NCBI GenBank assembly: GCA_963970005.1
Contig: CAXAMN010003847.1
Coordinates: 313,162 to 377,161 of the forward strand
Source: Durusdinium trenchii
Lineage: Eukaryota; Sar; Dinophyceae; Suessiales; Symbiodiniaceae
Direction: 5' to 3'
Length of the DNA: 64,000 nt
The notes under the pieces are model-generated. The model was not told the DNA's origin. It did no database searches and was given only the letters and a program-made list of their open reading frames with translations. Within the stretch, counting starts at the first letter, position 1. Every line of letters starts with the position of its first letter. Positions 47,823-58,400 of the stretch are shown piece by piece. The position numbers and the translations under genes are program-made.

Positions 47823-50800
47823 GGTAGATGAAGTAGATGCGATGAACCCCAGTAGTTTGGACAGTCCCTGTGACATATACAACGCCGGGTGCCCTTCAGT
47901 TCAGGACAAGTGCTTCAATTCAGCACAAAGGATCTTTCAAGGCTGCAGCTCGGACGCGGATGAGCGTCGGTATGCACGGTGTCCAAGCCTGGCTTCGGGC
48001 CAAGTGGCATCGACTTACAGTACTCGGCTAGATTCAAACAGAAAAAGCTCCTAGCCAACCAAGATCAACTGTGTCTTGGAAATTGAATGAAATTGAGCCA
48101 TCGTTTCATACTAAGGCTAGGTCCTTTTGGTCCTCCAAGGGAGCGGTAAACAGAACGCTGTGATGGTGAAGAAATCCAGACAGGTCCCAGGTCTGGCCAG
48201 GTCTGGCAGTGTGACCAAGTGTACGGAATATGATGGAATATGTATCTACATTTGCCCCATGTTTGTCCCTAATGCATGTAACTTGGATGGTTTGGGTTAG
48301 GTCAGCGGTTTGTGCTTTTGGATGGATTCCTCTAACATTGGACGGAACATGAGCCCCTTTCCAAGCAGGAACATGAGCCCAAAGATGGGGCCAATCAGCT
48401 ACCCTTCGACGAACACATCACATGGAAGTGGCTGGCAGGGTCCCTTGGAAGACAGGCGGTGTTCCACTTCCATATTAGTGGGTCAGAGTGTAAAATGTTA
48501 AGCAGATATGGCAAGAAACAAATGGCACCAAGCAACTGTGGCAGTATGAGGAGATGCAAACAAAATCTGCCACGGTCCCCGATGTTCAGGCCAGAGCAGA
48601 CACGAACAGAGAATGCTCTCCTGAAGGATCAATGGTGTTCCATGGTTGCTGCAGGTTGTTCAGTTCCTTTAGCTTCTCCCAAGCAGCCACCTTGGATGGA
48701 ACTGTCCCTCTTGACTCGTTCAAGTCCTTGTTCCTGATACCAGAGTGCATAACTCGGGGATGATTCCAACCACTCAACCGCCGACCAATCGTCGCACGAC
48801 CGATTGGATTCAGCTCGTGCATAGTCCGGATCCGGTCGTGACCCCGCCGACGTGAGGATCTATGGCTTAGCTCAATTGCGGCACCGTTCGGGACCCCTCG
48901 TCCCTGCAGCTGGTGCCCTGTCTGAAGGGATCCGAACGGCTCCGAAGGGGGCCAGGGGGCGGCAGGGGGGCGGCACGGATGCTGCCGCTATTTTGGGGAA
49001 AAACAGGCTAAGTTTGGATGGTGAATTCAAGTGCTCCACCAGGGCTTTAGGAGCCATTTCTGGCTATTAGACATACATGTGACCTGTGAATCCGCAAAGA
49101 AGACGGTTCATTGGCTGCACTGGCTGTAGCGGGCTTGTAAGTCTATCCAACGTTTTGCCACACACTGTCAAGTGGCTTACAGGTCTCCGAGTTCGACGGA
49201 AACCACCAGTCGTCACAGGTGGTGACCTCTCGGAGGGTCCGGACCTCTCGGAGGCGTGTCAAAAAGAGCCCAGAGTGTCAGTCCTCAAGTGTTCAGGTTT
49301 CAGCCAACAGGAAACAATAAAAGGGCATCTGACATCTACAGAGCTCTTGCTGCAGAGGCTCTAGAACTTCTGAAGTGGTAAGTGAGGACTTATGAAGACA
49401 TGATAAAGAATACTGGGAGGCATGAACCTATTAATGGGGTAAACTGTATGGTTAACTATGCCATATATATATGGAGTGTTTGGGCTCAAATTGTTTGAGT
49501 GTCTTGGTCCAACAAATGTCCAACACAACACCCCAGCACTCGTGCGTCCAGTGAGCAGCACTCGCTCCAAGGCGATGTGCTCGCGCAGCGGATGGACGAG
49601 TCCAATAGCCAAACTGTGGCGAATGTGAGCTATGCATTTTGCCACCTGGTCTGTATGGGGGGTATACACTCCCTGAACTCATGGGCCAACGTGGATGGCG
49701 TGGCCCCAAAAAAGACGAACGGATGACTCATGAAATCCGAAGACCAAACGCTACAAACAGGTCGTGAACTCCACTTCCATGATTCTTTCGCATTATTTCA
49801 GGGAGTGTACCCTGCACTACACCTCCAGCCAGGAGACCCTTCTCAGCTGGGAGTGTATCAGTTTTTGGAATCACTCAGTGTCCTTTCTCAGCTCCCAGAT
49901 GGCCCAGACCCCCTCTCCTCATCTCTCCTCTCGATGAACTTGAGGAAGAGAAGGTTGCCAGACGCTAAGATCTTTCCTACGGGTTTCACGATCGGTGCTG
50001 GTCTCCCATGAGGTTTGATGAAGCTGAAGCACCGGAACTTCTTCACCAGCCTAGCTGAGAAGATGCCTGAAGCTTGGAGTGTGTATGTTGCAGCATGCTG
50101 GGCTGGGCGTAGGTTGTGCGGAGCGAGCGAAGGGCAGGCAGACAGACTTTGCCCCTACAACCTGGCTTATGTACTGTAACCCAATGGCTGGCTTGAAGTG
50201 GCTTTTAAGCCATTGGATTCGGTGAATTTGCGGTTGTTGATGTCCCCAAATCTAGACATGGCACTAGTAGGATTGCTAGAGAATATACAACATCTACCAA
50301 ATCCCGCAAAAACCAGCCAACTGCCAAGTTCCCAGTAGCGTGATGGGGGCTGCTCATCCAGGCCTTGAAGACGGTGTCCCTACAGAGGTCTGGGTGTGCA
50401 CATCTCGACTGGATTCGATCCGCAAAAAGACAAACATCAACATGGAGAATTTGGACACCGATCATTCTTGAGCAAAGGGACCAGCGACGAATCGCGACGA
50501 TGTATGTAGATTGATGTAGTATGGGGAAGGACATCAGAAAAAGATCAGTATAGTCTCCAAAGCAATTTGGTGATGCAGGGTGTCTCCTTGGATGTAGGGT
50601 ACAAACGGAAAATACCCTTTGCCTGCTAAGAGTTGTTTGATTCAGTTTCCGAAGACAATCACGGCTCATCGGATCCGATGCATAGCAGTTGCAGTAGCTT
50701 TGCGCTTTGCTGATGGGAATCGTCTCCGTTGCCGAAACTTGGTCTGATGGGAAGATCCCCGCCGTCTCGATGCCAAGGATCGCATGAATGAGTTCAAACC

Positions 50801-50989
50801 TCAAGAGCTACCTGGCAAGACACCGGATGATATATATGATGTGAATGGTGGTGGAACCTGCGCGATGGGTCAAAGACTTTGGGTTCATCACTGCTGCTTT
50901 GGCCCTACAATACTTTTGTGTGTTTCATGAGTTGTGGAGCGAGTTCTGGATCGATAGATTGCTCGTTTTTCCCTTGGCTCTCCTCGGCT

Positions 50990-51030
50990 GCACACACACA
51001 ATGTGATGTGATGTGTGTGTGTGTGTGTGT
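50990..51030. repeat. CA run facing a GT run
   Basis: A CA repeat (50990-51000) and a TG/GT repeat (about 51011-51030) flank GTGATGTGATG and can pair as a hairpin. Confidence 0.8.
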
Positions 51031-51478
51031 CATATGAAGAAAGTACGTAAGCCATAAGCTAGACACTCCGGAAAACTAACATAGACACAAACGGACCCTT
51101 TTGGAATCTTTTTTGAACGGCACCCTGGACTCCCTGGACGTGTTTTTCAGGGTCCATGTTAGTCTTACACATGTTTTACGGTGCTCAAACTGCACCGTTG
51201 GTTTCACCGTTTCGCAGCACGAGGCTCTCGATCTTGGTCTACTCCTGTGCACTGCTTCGTGTCCGGAATGACCGGTTGCTCGGAGCCACGGGGGGCGGCA
51301 GGGATGGGCAGGGTAGGCATGTTGTGAATGTGATCCACATGATCGTGATTTGGGGGTGGGTCCCATGTAACAACATGTAATGTGGGCCTCTTATTAATAA
51401 ACCCCCCCCCCCTTGATCAAGTGTGGGCTCCAAATAATGTGATTTCCAGAAAAAATCCTAGAAAATCTTGATTTGAAT

Positions 51479-51700
51479 AGGAAAGGAAAGGAAAGGACAA
51501 TGAAAGGAAAGGAAAGGAAAGGACAATGAAAGGAAAGGAAAGGAAAGGACAATGAAAGGAAAGGAAAGGAAATTGAAAGGACAATGAAAGGAAAGGAAAG
51601 GAAATTGAAAGGACAATGAAAGGAAAGGAAAAGACATGAAAGGAACATGAAAGGAAAGGAAATTGAAAGGACAATGAAAGGAAAGGAAAGGAAAGGAAAC
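51479..51700. repeat. Polypurine minisatellite
   Basis: About 220 bp are built from GGAAA units with periodic GGACAATGAAA and GGAAATTGAAA variants, giving an almost pure purine strand. Such tracts can form triplex DNA. Confidence 0.9.
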
Positions 51701-52084
51701 CTAAAGGACTTGTAAAGGAAACCACCAAAAGAACCAGCCAAAAAGTGTTTAGTATTATTTGAGGTCTTGAGTAATTGAAGGTTTGGGCTGCTTGTGGGGG
51801 GTAGTCTTTGTGGGTTGATTTCAGGTTGCAAATTGCAATGCCCAAATAAGCAATTTTAAAAGAAACATGCAGCAGCCAAATCAAAATTCCAGAGTAAAGG
51901 AAACCACAACATAATCAGGTTTTGGAATCAGCTGAAAGCTCAGAATCAGCTTGGATGAATCAAGGTCTGGAAGCAGCTGAAAATCAAGGTCCAGAAAACA
52001 TTTAGTACTATTTGAGGGCCATTTACAATTGATGTTTGAAAAGATTTAGTACTATTCACGGGCCATTTACTATTAGGAAGTCAA

Positions 52085-52215
52085 CATTATACATAAATAT
52101 ATATATATATTAGAATATATACTATATATAATATAATTATATATTATATACTGTGATTATGATATAATACAATAATGATCAATAATGTATTGTATACTGT
52201 ATATATATATATATA
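52085..52215. repeat. AT-rich microsatellite region
   Basis: It is dominated by TA/AT runs (for example 52095-52115 and 52200-52215) interspersed with AATATA motifs. No gene is seen. Confidence 0.85.
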
Positions 52216-52314
52216 CCATGCATAGGGCTAGAAGCTTTGGCCCTGAAAGCAGAGTAGGCCTTCATAAAGTTCGGGAATATAGGGTGAATATGAATTGCCT
52301 TTTTTGTGAGTTAG

Positions 52315-52560
52315 TTGACTCAGTTTGCTAGTGCATTTCGGAGTCACATTTCGGCAAAAATCCCTGCAGGAGCTGTGTGTGAAGAGGCTCGTGGACGTCT
52401 CTCGGAATTCAGCCCACAGAACATCTCCAACCTCCTCTACGGAGTGCTTGGGCCGAACGTTAGGGGGGGGGCTTCTCGGCACGACTTGGACCCTTGGACG
52501 TTGGACCTGTTTTGCCGGTGCTTCTCAGACGCACTAAGTCGGTCCGCACAGGTCGTTCAG
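52315..52560 (+). CDS. OPR/RAP-like exon
   Basis: The frame reads TQFASAFRSHISAKIPAGAV, then ARGRLSEFSPQNISNLLYGV. The second part follows the helical-repeat pattern Phe-x-x-Gln-x-(Ile/Leu)-Ser-Asn of octotricopeptide or RAP proteins, which act on organellar RNA. The frame continues to HDLDPWTLDLFCRCFSDAL. Splice ends were not fixed and only about two repeats are visible. Confidence 0.4.
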
Positions 52561-53030
52561 GTCGTATGTTTACGCGACGTATGTGACGGGACGTCGGATC
52601 GGCGAGAGTTCGGGCAAAGGAAAGAGCTGCGAGCCGCGAGCGTAGCCTGAAAACAGAGACAGGTTCTTTTTGTCAAGAGCTGTAATTGAACTAAGGGAGG
52701 CCTGGCAAAGACCCCTGGAAGGAAGATAGACCAAAACCCATGGGTTGGGTGTTTTCATGCGTCCCTATCAAAGTACACACCCACCTGAAATCACCTGAAG
52801 TTATCTCCCAAAGCCTCCTTCTGATTAAAGATGAAAGTCTTGTGGGGACTTTCAGGGGCACTGTCCAGCGGATGGTGAAATGACTGTTTGCGTTGCCTCC
52901 TTTGTGTTGGACATGTCCTTTCGAATGGCCGCCTGCAACCATCATTGCATGGTCCGACAAACAGTGAGCAGCGCAGACAACCTCATGGTTTTGAACACCG
53001 GTGTTCTTGTTGGCATAAACATCGCCTATA

Positions 53031-53152
53031 AGCCTAACACTCCATGGGACTGACATATTTGCCTACATTGGGTGGTTGAAGTCGGGGTCAATGTAGGCCT
53101 ATATATTCCACACATGGAGTGTGTGGGTATAAATTCTAGGCTTTGTTAGGCT
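53031..53152. mobile_element. MITE-like element, about 122 bp
   Basis: AGCCTAAC at 53031-53038 is the exact inverse of GTTAGGCT at 53145-53152, and ACACTCCATG (53037-53046) pairs with CATGGAGTGT (53113-53122). The interior GCCTACATTGGGTGGTTGA is shared with the element at 23968-24081. Confidence 0.5.
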
Positions 53153-53196
53153 GTGTTAGTTAAGGAGACCCAACAAGGGTCAGGGAGGCCCCGTAG

Positions 53197-53580
53197 ATGG
53201 CAGGCAGCGCCATTCCTGTGCCAAAGACACCTTTCCTGTGCCAAAGTGGCCATTCCCCGATCCTGAAGTCTTCAAAATCCATTCAAATCATTCAACCCTC
53301 GCACTTTTTGTGGGACGCCCACGTCGTGGCGGAAGCTGCAGAAAACACGTACGCACCACGAGACGAGGTGGGTTTGCTGCAATTTCTCAGCCAACCCTTC
53401 TTGCATGACACCTGCTCGTTGCTGGGGCTCAGTTGGAAAAACTTCGGAGGGATAGGGGTTGGCCGAAGGTGCTTGGGTTCCGACCTGGGGTCGGCCATGA
53501 GTTGGGACTTCATATATCTCGTTCTAGCTCCCATTTGGGTTTTGAGTCCCAACGATTCACAACCCTGGATTGTTTTGTGA
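53197..53580 (+). CDS. Unrecognised open frame (127 aa)
   Basis: The frame contains WDAHVVAEAAENTYAPRDEV and GLLQFLSQPFLHDTCSLLGL, which look protein-like, but the rest is less so. It may hold one true exon (about 53300-53430). No family recognised. Confidence 0.25.
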   Translation: MAGSAIPVPKTPFLCQSGHSPILKSSKSIQIIQPSHFLWDAHVVAEAAENTYAPRDEVGLLQFLSQPFLHDTCSLLGLSWKNFGGIGVGRRCLGSDLGSAMSWDFIYLVLAPIWVLSPNDSQPWIVL

Positions 53581-53777
53581 GCCTTACTGGCACTTGTTGA
53601 GTATTCACGCATCGTCAGCCAAAGAGAGGTGCTCCTCGTTGTTTTGAACGAATCTCGGTTCCGGTGGCGACACGGTGGCGAATTCGGATCGCATCCGAGG
53701 TTGCGAATCGAAACATGTCATATGTCCTCACCACAGTCCCACACCACCTCTCAAAGTTGGGCTCGGATGCACGCTAA

Positions 53778-53801
53778 TTATATATATATGTGTGTGTGTG
53801 T
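53778..53801. repeat. TA run followed by TG run
   Basis: (TA)n changes into (TG)n at about 53790. Confidence 0.85.
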
Positions 53802-54670
53802 GTTTCTCGTTGGCGCAGCAAACATATACAAAAATAGAACGTAACTCAATCATTAAGATGTGTTGTAAAGATCAAGGCAAGGGTCAGCTCAGGAGGGTAG
53901 TAAGTTAGTTGGCTTGGCGACATCTGGAGATCCCATTGTCTATCCAGTCAAGATCTGTCAACAGAACTGTACTGTTCAGCTTGAAAAACATGCGCAGAGT
54001 CGACTTTCAGCTTTGAGGTTTGGAGCTCAGATTCTGAATGAGTAGTTTGGACAAGTGCTGACTCAGCGACCCCTGTCTCGACTGATATTGGATCAGATCC
54101 CTATGTCTCGACCCACAACTTTCCACACGACCTCGAGAGGAACTGGAACTGTCTCCCAGCTGTTGATATCGTTCACCAGCAGACATGGAACGGTCTTTTT
54201 TAAGAGACCAATTCGATTCTCCAATGTATGTTGATTCATACATTATGTATCATTATGTGCATGCCTGTTCGGCTTCTCCAGACTGGACGACATTTGATGA
54301 TGTGCCTTATAGGTCACTGGGCAGGCCCGCCCAAACCAGGACCCCCCGGTTTTAAGATGTTCAAGCGGTTTTGTCCATGTGGCATCGGCACGAGTGAGGT
54401 TCTCCTCCGTGCGGATGAGTAGCTTCTCAGTGCAGGGCATCTCCAACATGACATATGTGCCCTAGACGAGACAGAGGTTGGGCAAGTGGGAGTCCTTTGA
54501 CAAGATCTGAAACACGTCACTGCAACGGTCGAACTCCCCGGACGATGGTTAAACATGAGTTTTGCCCACTGCACCGTCAACTTCTTATGGTGAACCCAGA
54601 TGTTTTCCTGAATAAGAGGTCCTTTCGTACCAAGTGACTTGCAGGTGTCATTCAATTCCAAGGTTCAAAA

Positions 54671-54895
54671 GTGACACGTTATTTTTTCTGTTGGGATCTG
54701 TCGGGCTCTGGGAATGAGGCGCAAAGCCCATTCCATCCTTTGTGGGTGAACCTTTATGACTTTCCTGGTGAGCAACCACACCCCTACCATCATTGTAGTG
54801 TTGATGGGACCAATCCAAGGTTGATCGCAAAGCAGTCGACGTTCCAAAGCCTCGAGGTCGAGATCCGCCTTGATTCCATCCATCCGACTGCCTAA
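54671..54895 (+). CDS. Exon-like frame, strand uncertain (74 aa)
   Basis: The plus frame reads NEAQSPFHPLWVNLYDFPGE and ends PRLIAKQSTFQSLEVEIRLD, SIHPTA, TAA, with a possible GTGAGC donor inside. On the minus strand DLDLEALERRLLCDQPWIG is equally protein-like. One of them is probably real. No family recognised. Confidence 0.3.
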   Translation: MTRYFFCWDLSGSGNEAQSPFHPLWVNLYDFPGEQPHPYHHCSVDGTNPRLIAKQSTFQSLEVEIRLDSIHPTA

Positions 54896-55239
54896 GGCCT
54901 AGTCCGGACATCTTAGGAGCACCCTTGACCCTTAGGAAGGTCCGGAGTAGAAGCTGCTAGAGCCATTCCTACACCCCTAGGCATCCCTAGACCCTTGCCT
55001 TGAGGTACCAAGAAGCTCCAGCTCGGCCGCCTAATCGACTCCCCAGCTCGCATGGACCCTCCTTTCCTGCCAAGGCCTTGGGATTGCTGGGTGCCTTGGC
55101 GGAAGTGGTGTGGAGGGAGGCCCCTTTGGTTGTGAAAGAGGCTGAAGCGCGTTGAAAGAAGAGGTGTTTTTAGAGATGTGAATTGCAATTGCAATATGTT
55201 CTAGTTACAGCCTGAAGGGTTCGATTCCAAGTAACTAGA

Positions 55240-58200
55240 GTGTTCATTTAGAACTTTAGAACATTGAATGTAACATTGTTTGTAGAAGTCCTCTGACTCG
55301 GTAGACAGAGCTGTTCCATCCCCTTTTCCAAAGCGGACTTGTGGAGCGGACCCCGGTGGCTTTGGAATTGATGAACTATGGGATCATCTCCTGGATCTAT
55401 TGATCTACCATGATCTACCAATGTTGGCTGAGTGGTCTCCGTGGCGTAACCGCCCAGCCCCTGGCCCTGGCTTCTCTCCGCAGAGGCTACCAGCATCCCA
55501 TGTTTCTCCGATCGATCTGTGGAAGTTTGCGTGTGGATGAGCTGCTACCACAGCACATTGGACACTCGGAGTGTTTCTGGCGAAGGGTCAGACTTGCGGG
55601 GCACAAACCTCGCTGTCCGAAGGTGGGTGAGGAGATAGTGCGTTCTTTGGGATCAGATTCACGTGCGTTCAGATCAGATCACCCAGACCATCCATGTATG
55701 GAATGGTTAGAGTCTGTTGGAGTATACAGTACATACATTTACCCCATTAATGTATACAGGTAACTATAATGGATACTAATGGAAACTATTCCATACATGA
55801 ATGGTCGAAAGATGGAGTCCGAACCGGTATCAGGTCCAGGCGTTTGTCATGAAACTTGGAGTTGTAAGACCTCGAATGACAAGGCCATTGCTACTAGTAG
55901 CAAAGGGCATTGCTACTAGGAGCAAGAAGCTACTACTAGCTCCTGGCAATACTACTAGTATCAAGAAGCTACAAGTAACAAAGGGTATCCACGTTGGAAA
56001 AGCCAATGACTTGTGAGTGCTGCCACCCTTTTCAGCCTGGCTGTCCCGCTGGCGCCCTCCGCTGCAGGAAACATGTCCTATGCCCTGGGTCAAATGGGCT
56101 TTCGACGCTGCTCCTGGGTCCAAGTGGGTCGGAAGGCCATGACATGACTGATTTGATGTTGGTTGTATAGAAGGTCAAGATAGGTCAAATGTGTTTATCA
56201 TAATTTCTTTAGGACACCAAGGAAAAGAACACCTGTACATTATTATGGTCTTATACATGTTTTCCACGGACCCCCTTGTAATTTTTAGCTTCAATGGTCT
56301 CACTTGGAAGGATGCTACCTACCCCAAAAATTGACAACTAGACGTTTCACTTGGGCCGAGCGGAACCAAGGGGATGCTGGCTTTGCCCGTGATACTCCCC
56401 TTGCCCTCATAGATGTTCTCCCCCTTCATTTGGAGGGGTGTGGGAGTTCCTACATGTTGGGAAGACACCATTGGGTAGAACTCTTTCCCAGGGAAGTTTC
56501 TTCGTCCCTAAGCTTCCCTGCTTCGAAGCTTGTGGGTTCGACATGTTGAGGCGAGGTGGGGCAAACAACATCCGCAAGAAAATTTGTGACGGGTAGTGAC
56601 CCCAGGCAGCCCAAGGTGAAAGCTGAAAGTCTCTTCAATCCACCAGACCTCCAGTCTTTTTCTTTAATCCGGTGAAAGCTGGAACGATCCGTGCTGGAAC
56701 GCTCCATGCTGTGAACGATGAAGTGAAACCCTGCGTTGGACCATGACATCCTCACTCAGACCCACGTAGGATGTTTTGTTGCCATTGGCCATTGGAAGCA
56801 TTTAGAAACCTTTGGGCGTATGGTAAAGCCTCAATCAGTTCAAAGAGAATTGTGCAGCTCTAGAAACCTTCCTTTACATGTTTAGTCAAGGTCCTGTCAT
56901 ATCAAACCCCGCGTAAGCAAAACCATGAGTTTGGTAAGGTTGCGCAAGCATTTTGGGGGTACAAGGTTGCCGAAGCATGTGTGCGTAAGCACCTTTTGAA
57001 GTTGGATGACCCTGAGTGTAGTAGTTGCCTTGCTCGAAAGCAAGATGAGAAAGCAATCCTGTCCTCCCTGTCCGGGAGATTGGCCTCCAAGTCAAGTCTG
57101 TTTGAGCAAAGCCAAGTCAAGTACAGGCCGAGGGTTTTGGCATGACATGTTTCCAGAGTTTTCATGGACCAAGCAGTGCAGTTCCTCCAGCTATGGTTTG
57201 TGCGCGAAACCTGCTCGTAGGCTTCCGCGTAGGGTTCGCGTAAGCCCACTCGGATAGCCTGCTGCGAAAACAAACTGACTGATACGACATAGGGAGTTTC
57301 TTCTAGTTTTTAGAGTGGCTCAATTGAGAACTATTGAGAAATGTATGATCATATGCAGTGCATACAAAAGACAATCAATAAAAGACACATATATAGGACT
57401 TTTGGGGAGCTACCATACATCCATACATGACATCATATAGGGAATAGTATAGGGAGTATGTTCAGAGTTTGCGGGTTGCAAGCAGGTTGCAAGCACCTCC
57501 AGCAAATCCAAGCTCAGGATGTGCCCCACCCACACACAAATCTCAAACAACCGTAGGTTAACGAGTCTACCATTGGGCATTGGTGATTCAAGTCACACAC
57601 AGCATTCATCTTACAAAACAAAGAATCTTGGTTTCCCTGCCCTTGGGCTGGCCAGAATTTTTGAGGAACGAATAGCGTGAACATGCGTGAACCGTGAACA
57701 TTCATGAGCACCATATCGAGGTTGTTTTGTTCTTTTAAGGGTCAGTTTATCTTCCTATGGATGAATCCCCTAACCTAGGGAATCTCTTTGTTCTTCTTCC
57801 CGGTTCCAACGATGCAAATCCAAGTTTGTAGAAGAGGGGATACCCTCGAAGTGTACAGCCAATAGAGTATGTAGTACCAAACTGACCCCTCGATTGTTCC
57901 CAAAAGGACGTCATTGTCTTGGGCACTTTCGAACGGTTTCTTTTGGTTTCAGAACGGCCGTTCCGGCACTGAGGCCAGCCCCATGAGCTCCGCTGCCGTG
58001 TGCAGCAAGCAGATGATTGCATGGGCAAAACAGACGGCGCTTGCCATGTGACCCCCCCAATGAAGAATTCCACCTGTCCACTACGAGATAGATACACTAC
58101 AACCACATCAGCAGAGATGTGATAGTGCATTTTAGACTTAATATACTGCAAAGTACTGCAAGTACTTTCAATGAATTGGATAAATTAGAGAGAGGTAGAG

Positions 58201-58400
58201 CAGAGAGTACTTGACAGGGTCCGAACGCACACGCCGGGGTAAGAAAACGATCAAACACTGGCATTGAATCTGACCAGAATCTTACACAGACATCTTCAAA
58301 CTTGCCACTGTCAAATGCTCATGTCGGTTGCCCAAGAAATTGCAGCGTCACCAACTGTGGGGTGGTCAGTGGTCACGACGTGCCAGCCATTCGACCGCAG
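55240..58400. other. Right flank, no supported exon
   Basis: This stretch should contain the upstream part of the EB1-like gene, but I could not find a calponin-homology exon here. It holds the TAG-type repeat cluster at 55889 and several open frames without domains. Confidence 0.35.
55889..55985. repeat. CTACTAGTAGCAA-type repeat cluster
   Basis: Palindromic GCTACTAGTAGC and variants occur repeatedly (GCTACTAGGAGC, GCTACTACTAGC, ATACTACTAGTAT), separated by AAGAAGCTAC motifs. Confidence 0.6.

Larger units (their letters stand above)
47830..52310. other. Right flank without a supported gene
   Basis: It contains a short direct repeat of GGAACATGAGCCC (48342-48380), a GC-rich block at 48880-48990, a 199-aa minus-strand open frame (50804-50205) with no recognisable domain, CA/GT repeats at 50990-51030, the purine tract at 51479 and an AT-rich stretch to 52215. 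Confidence 0.4.

Noticed and set aside
50205..50804. 199-aa minus-strand open frame as a gene
   Set aside because: Composition looks random, with many Cys, Ser and His, and no motif is visible.
55197..55240. T-arm-like GGTTCGATTCC between CTAGTTAC and GTAACTAG
   Set aside because: The segment is about 40 nt, too short for a tRNA, and the flanks are the common CTAGTAAC-type palindrome.
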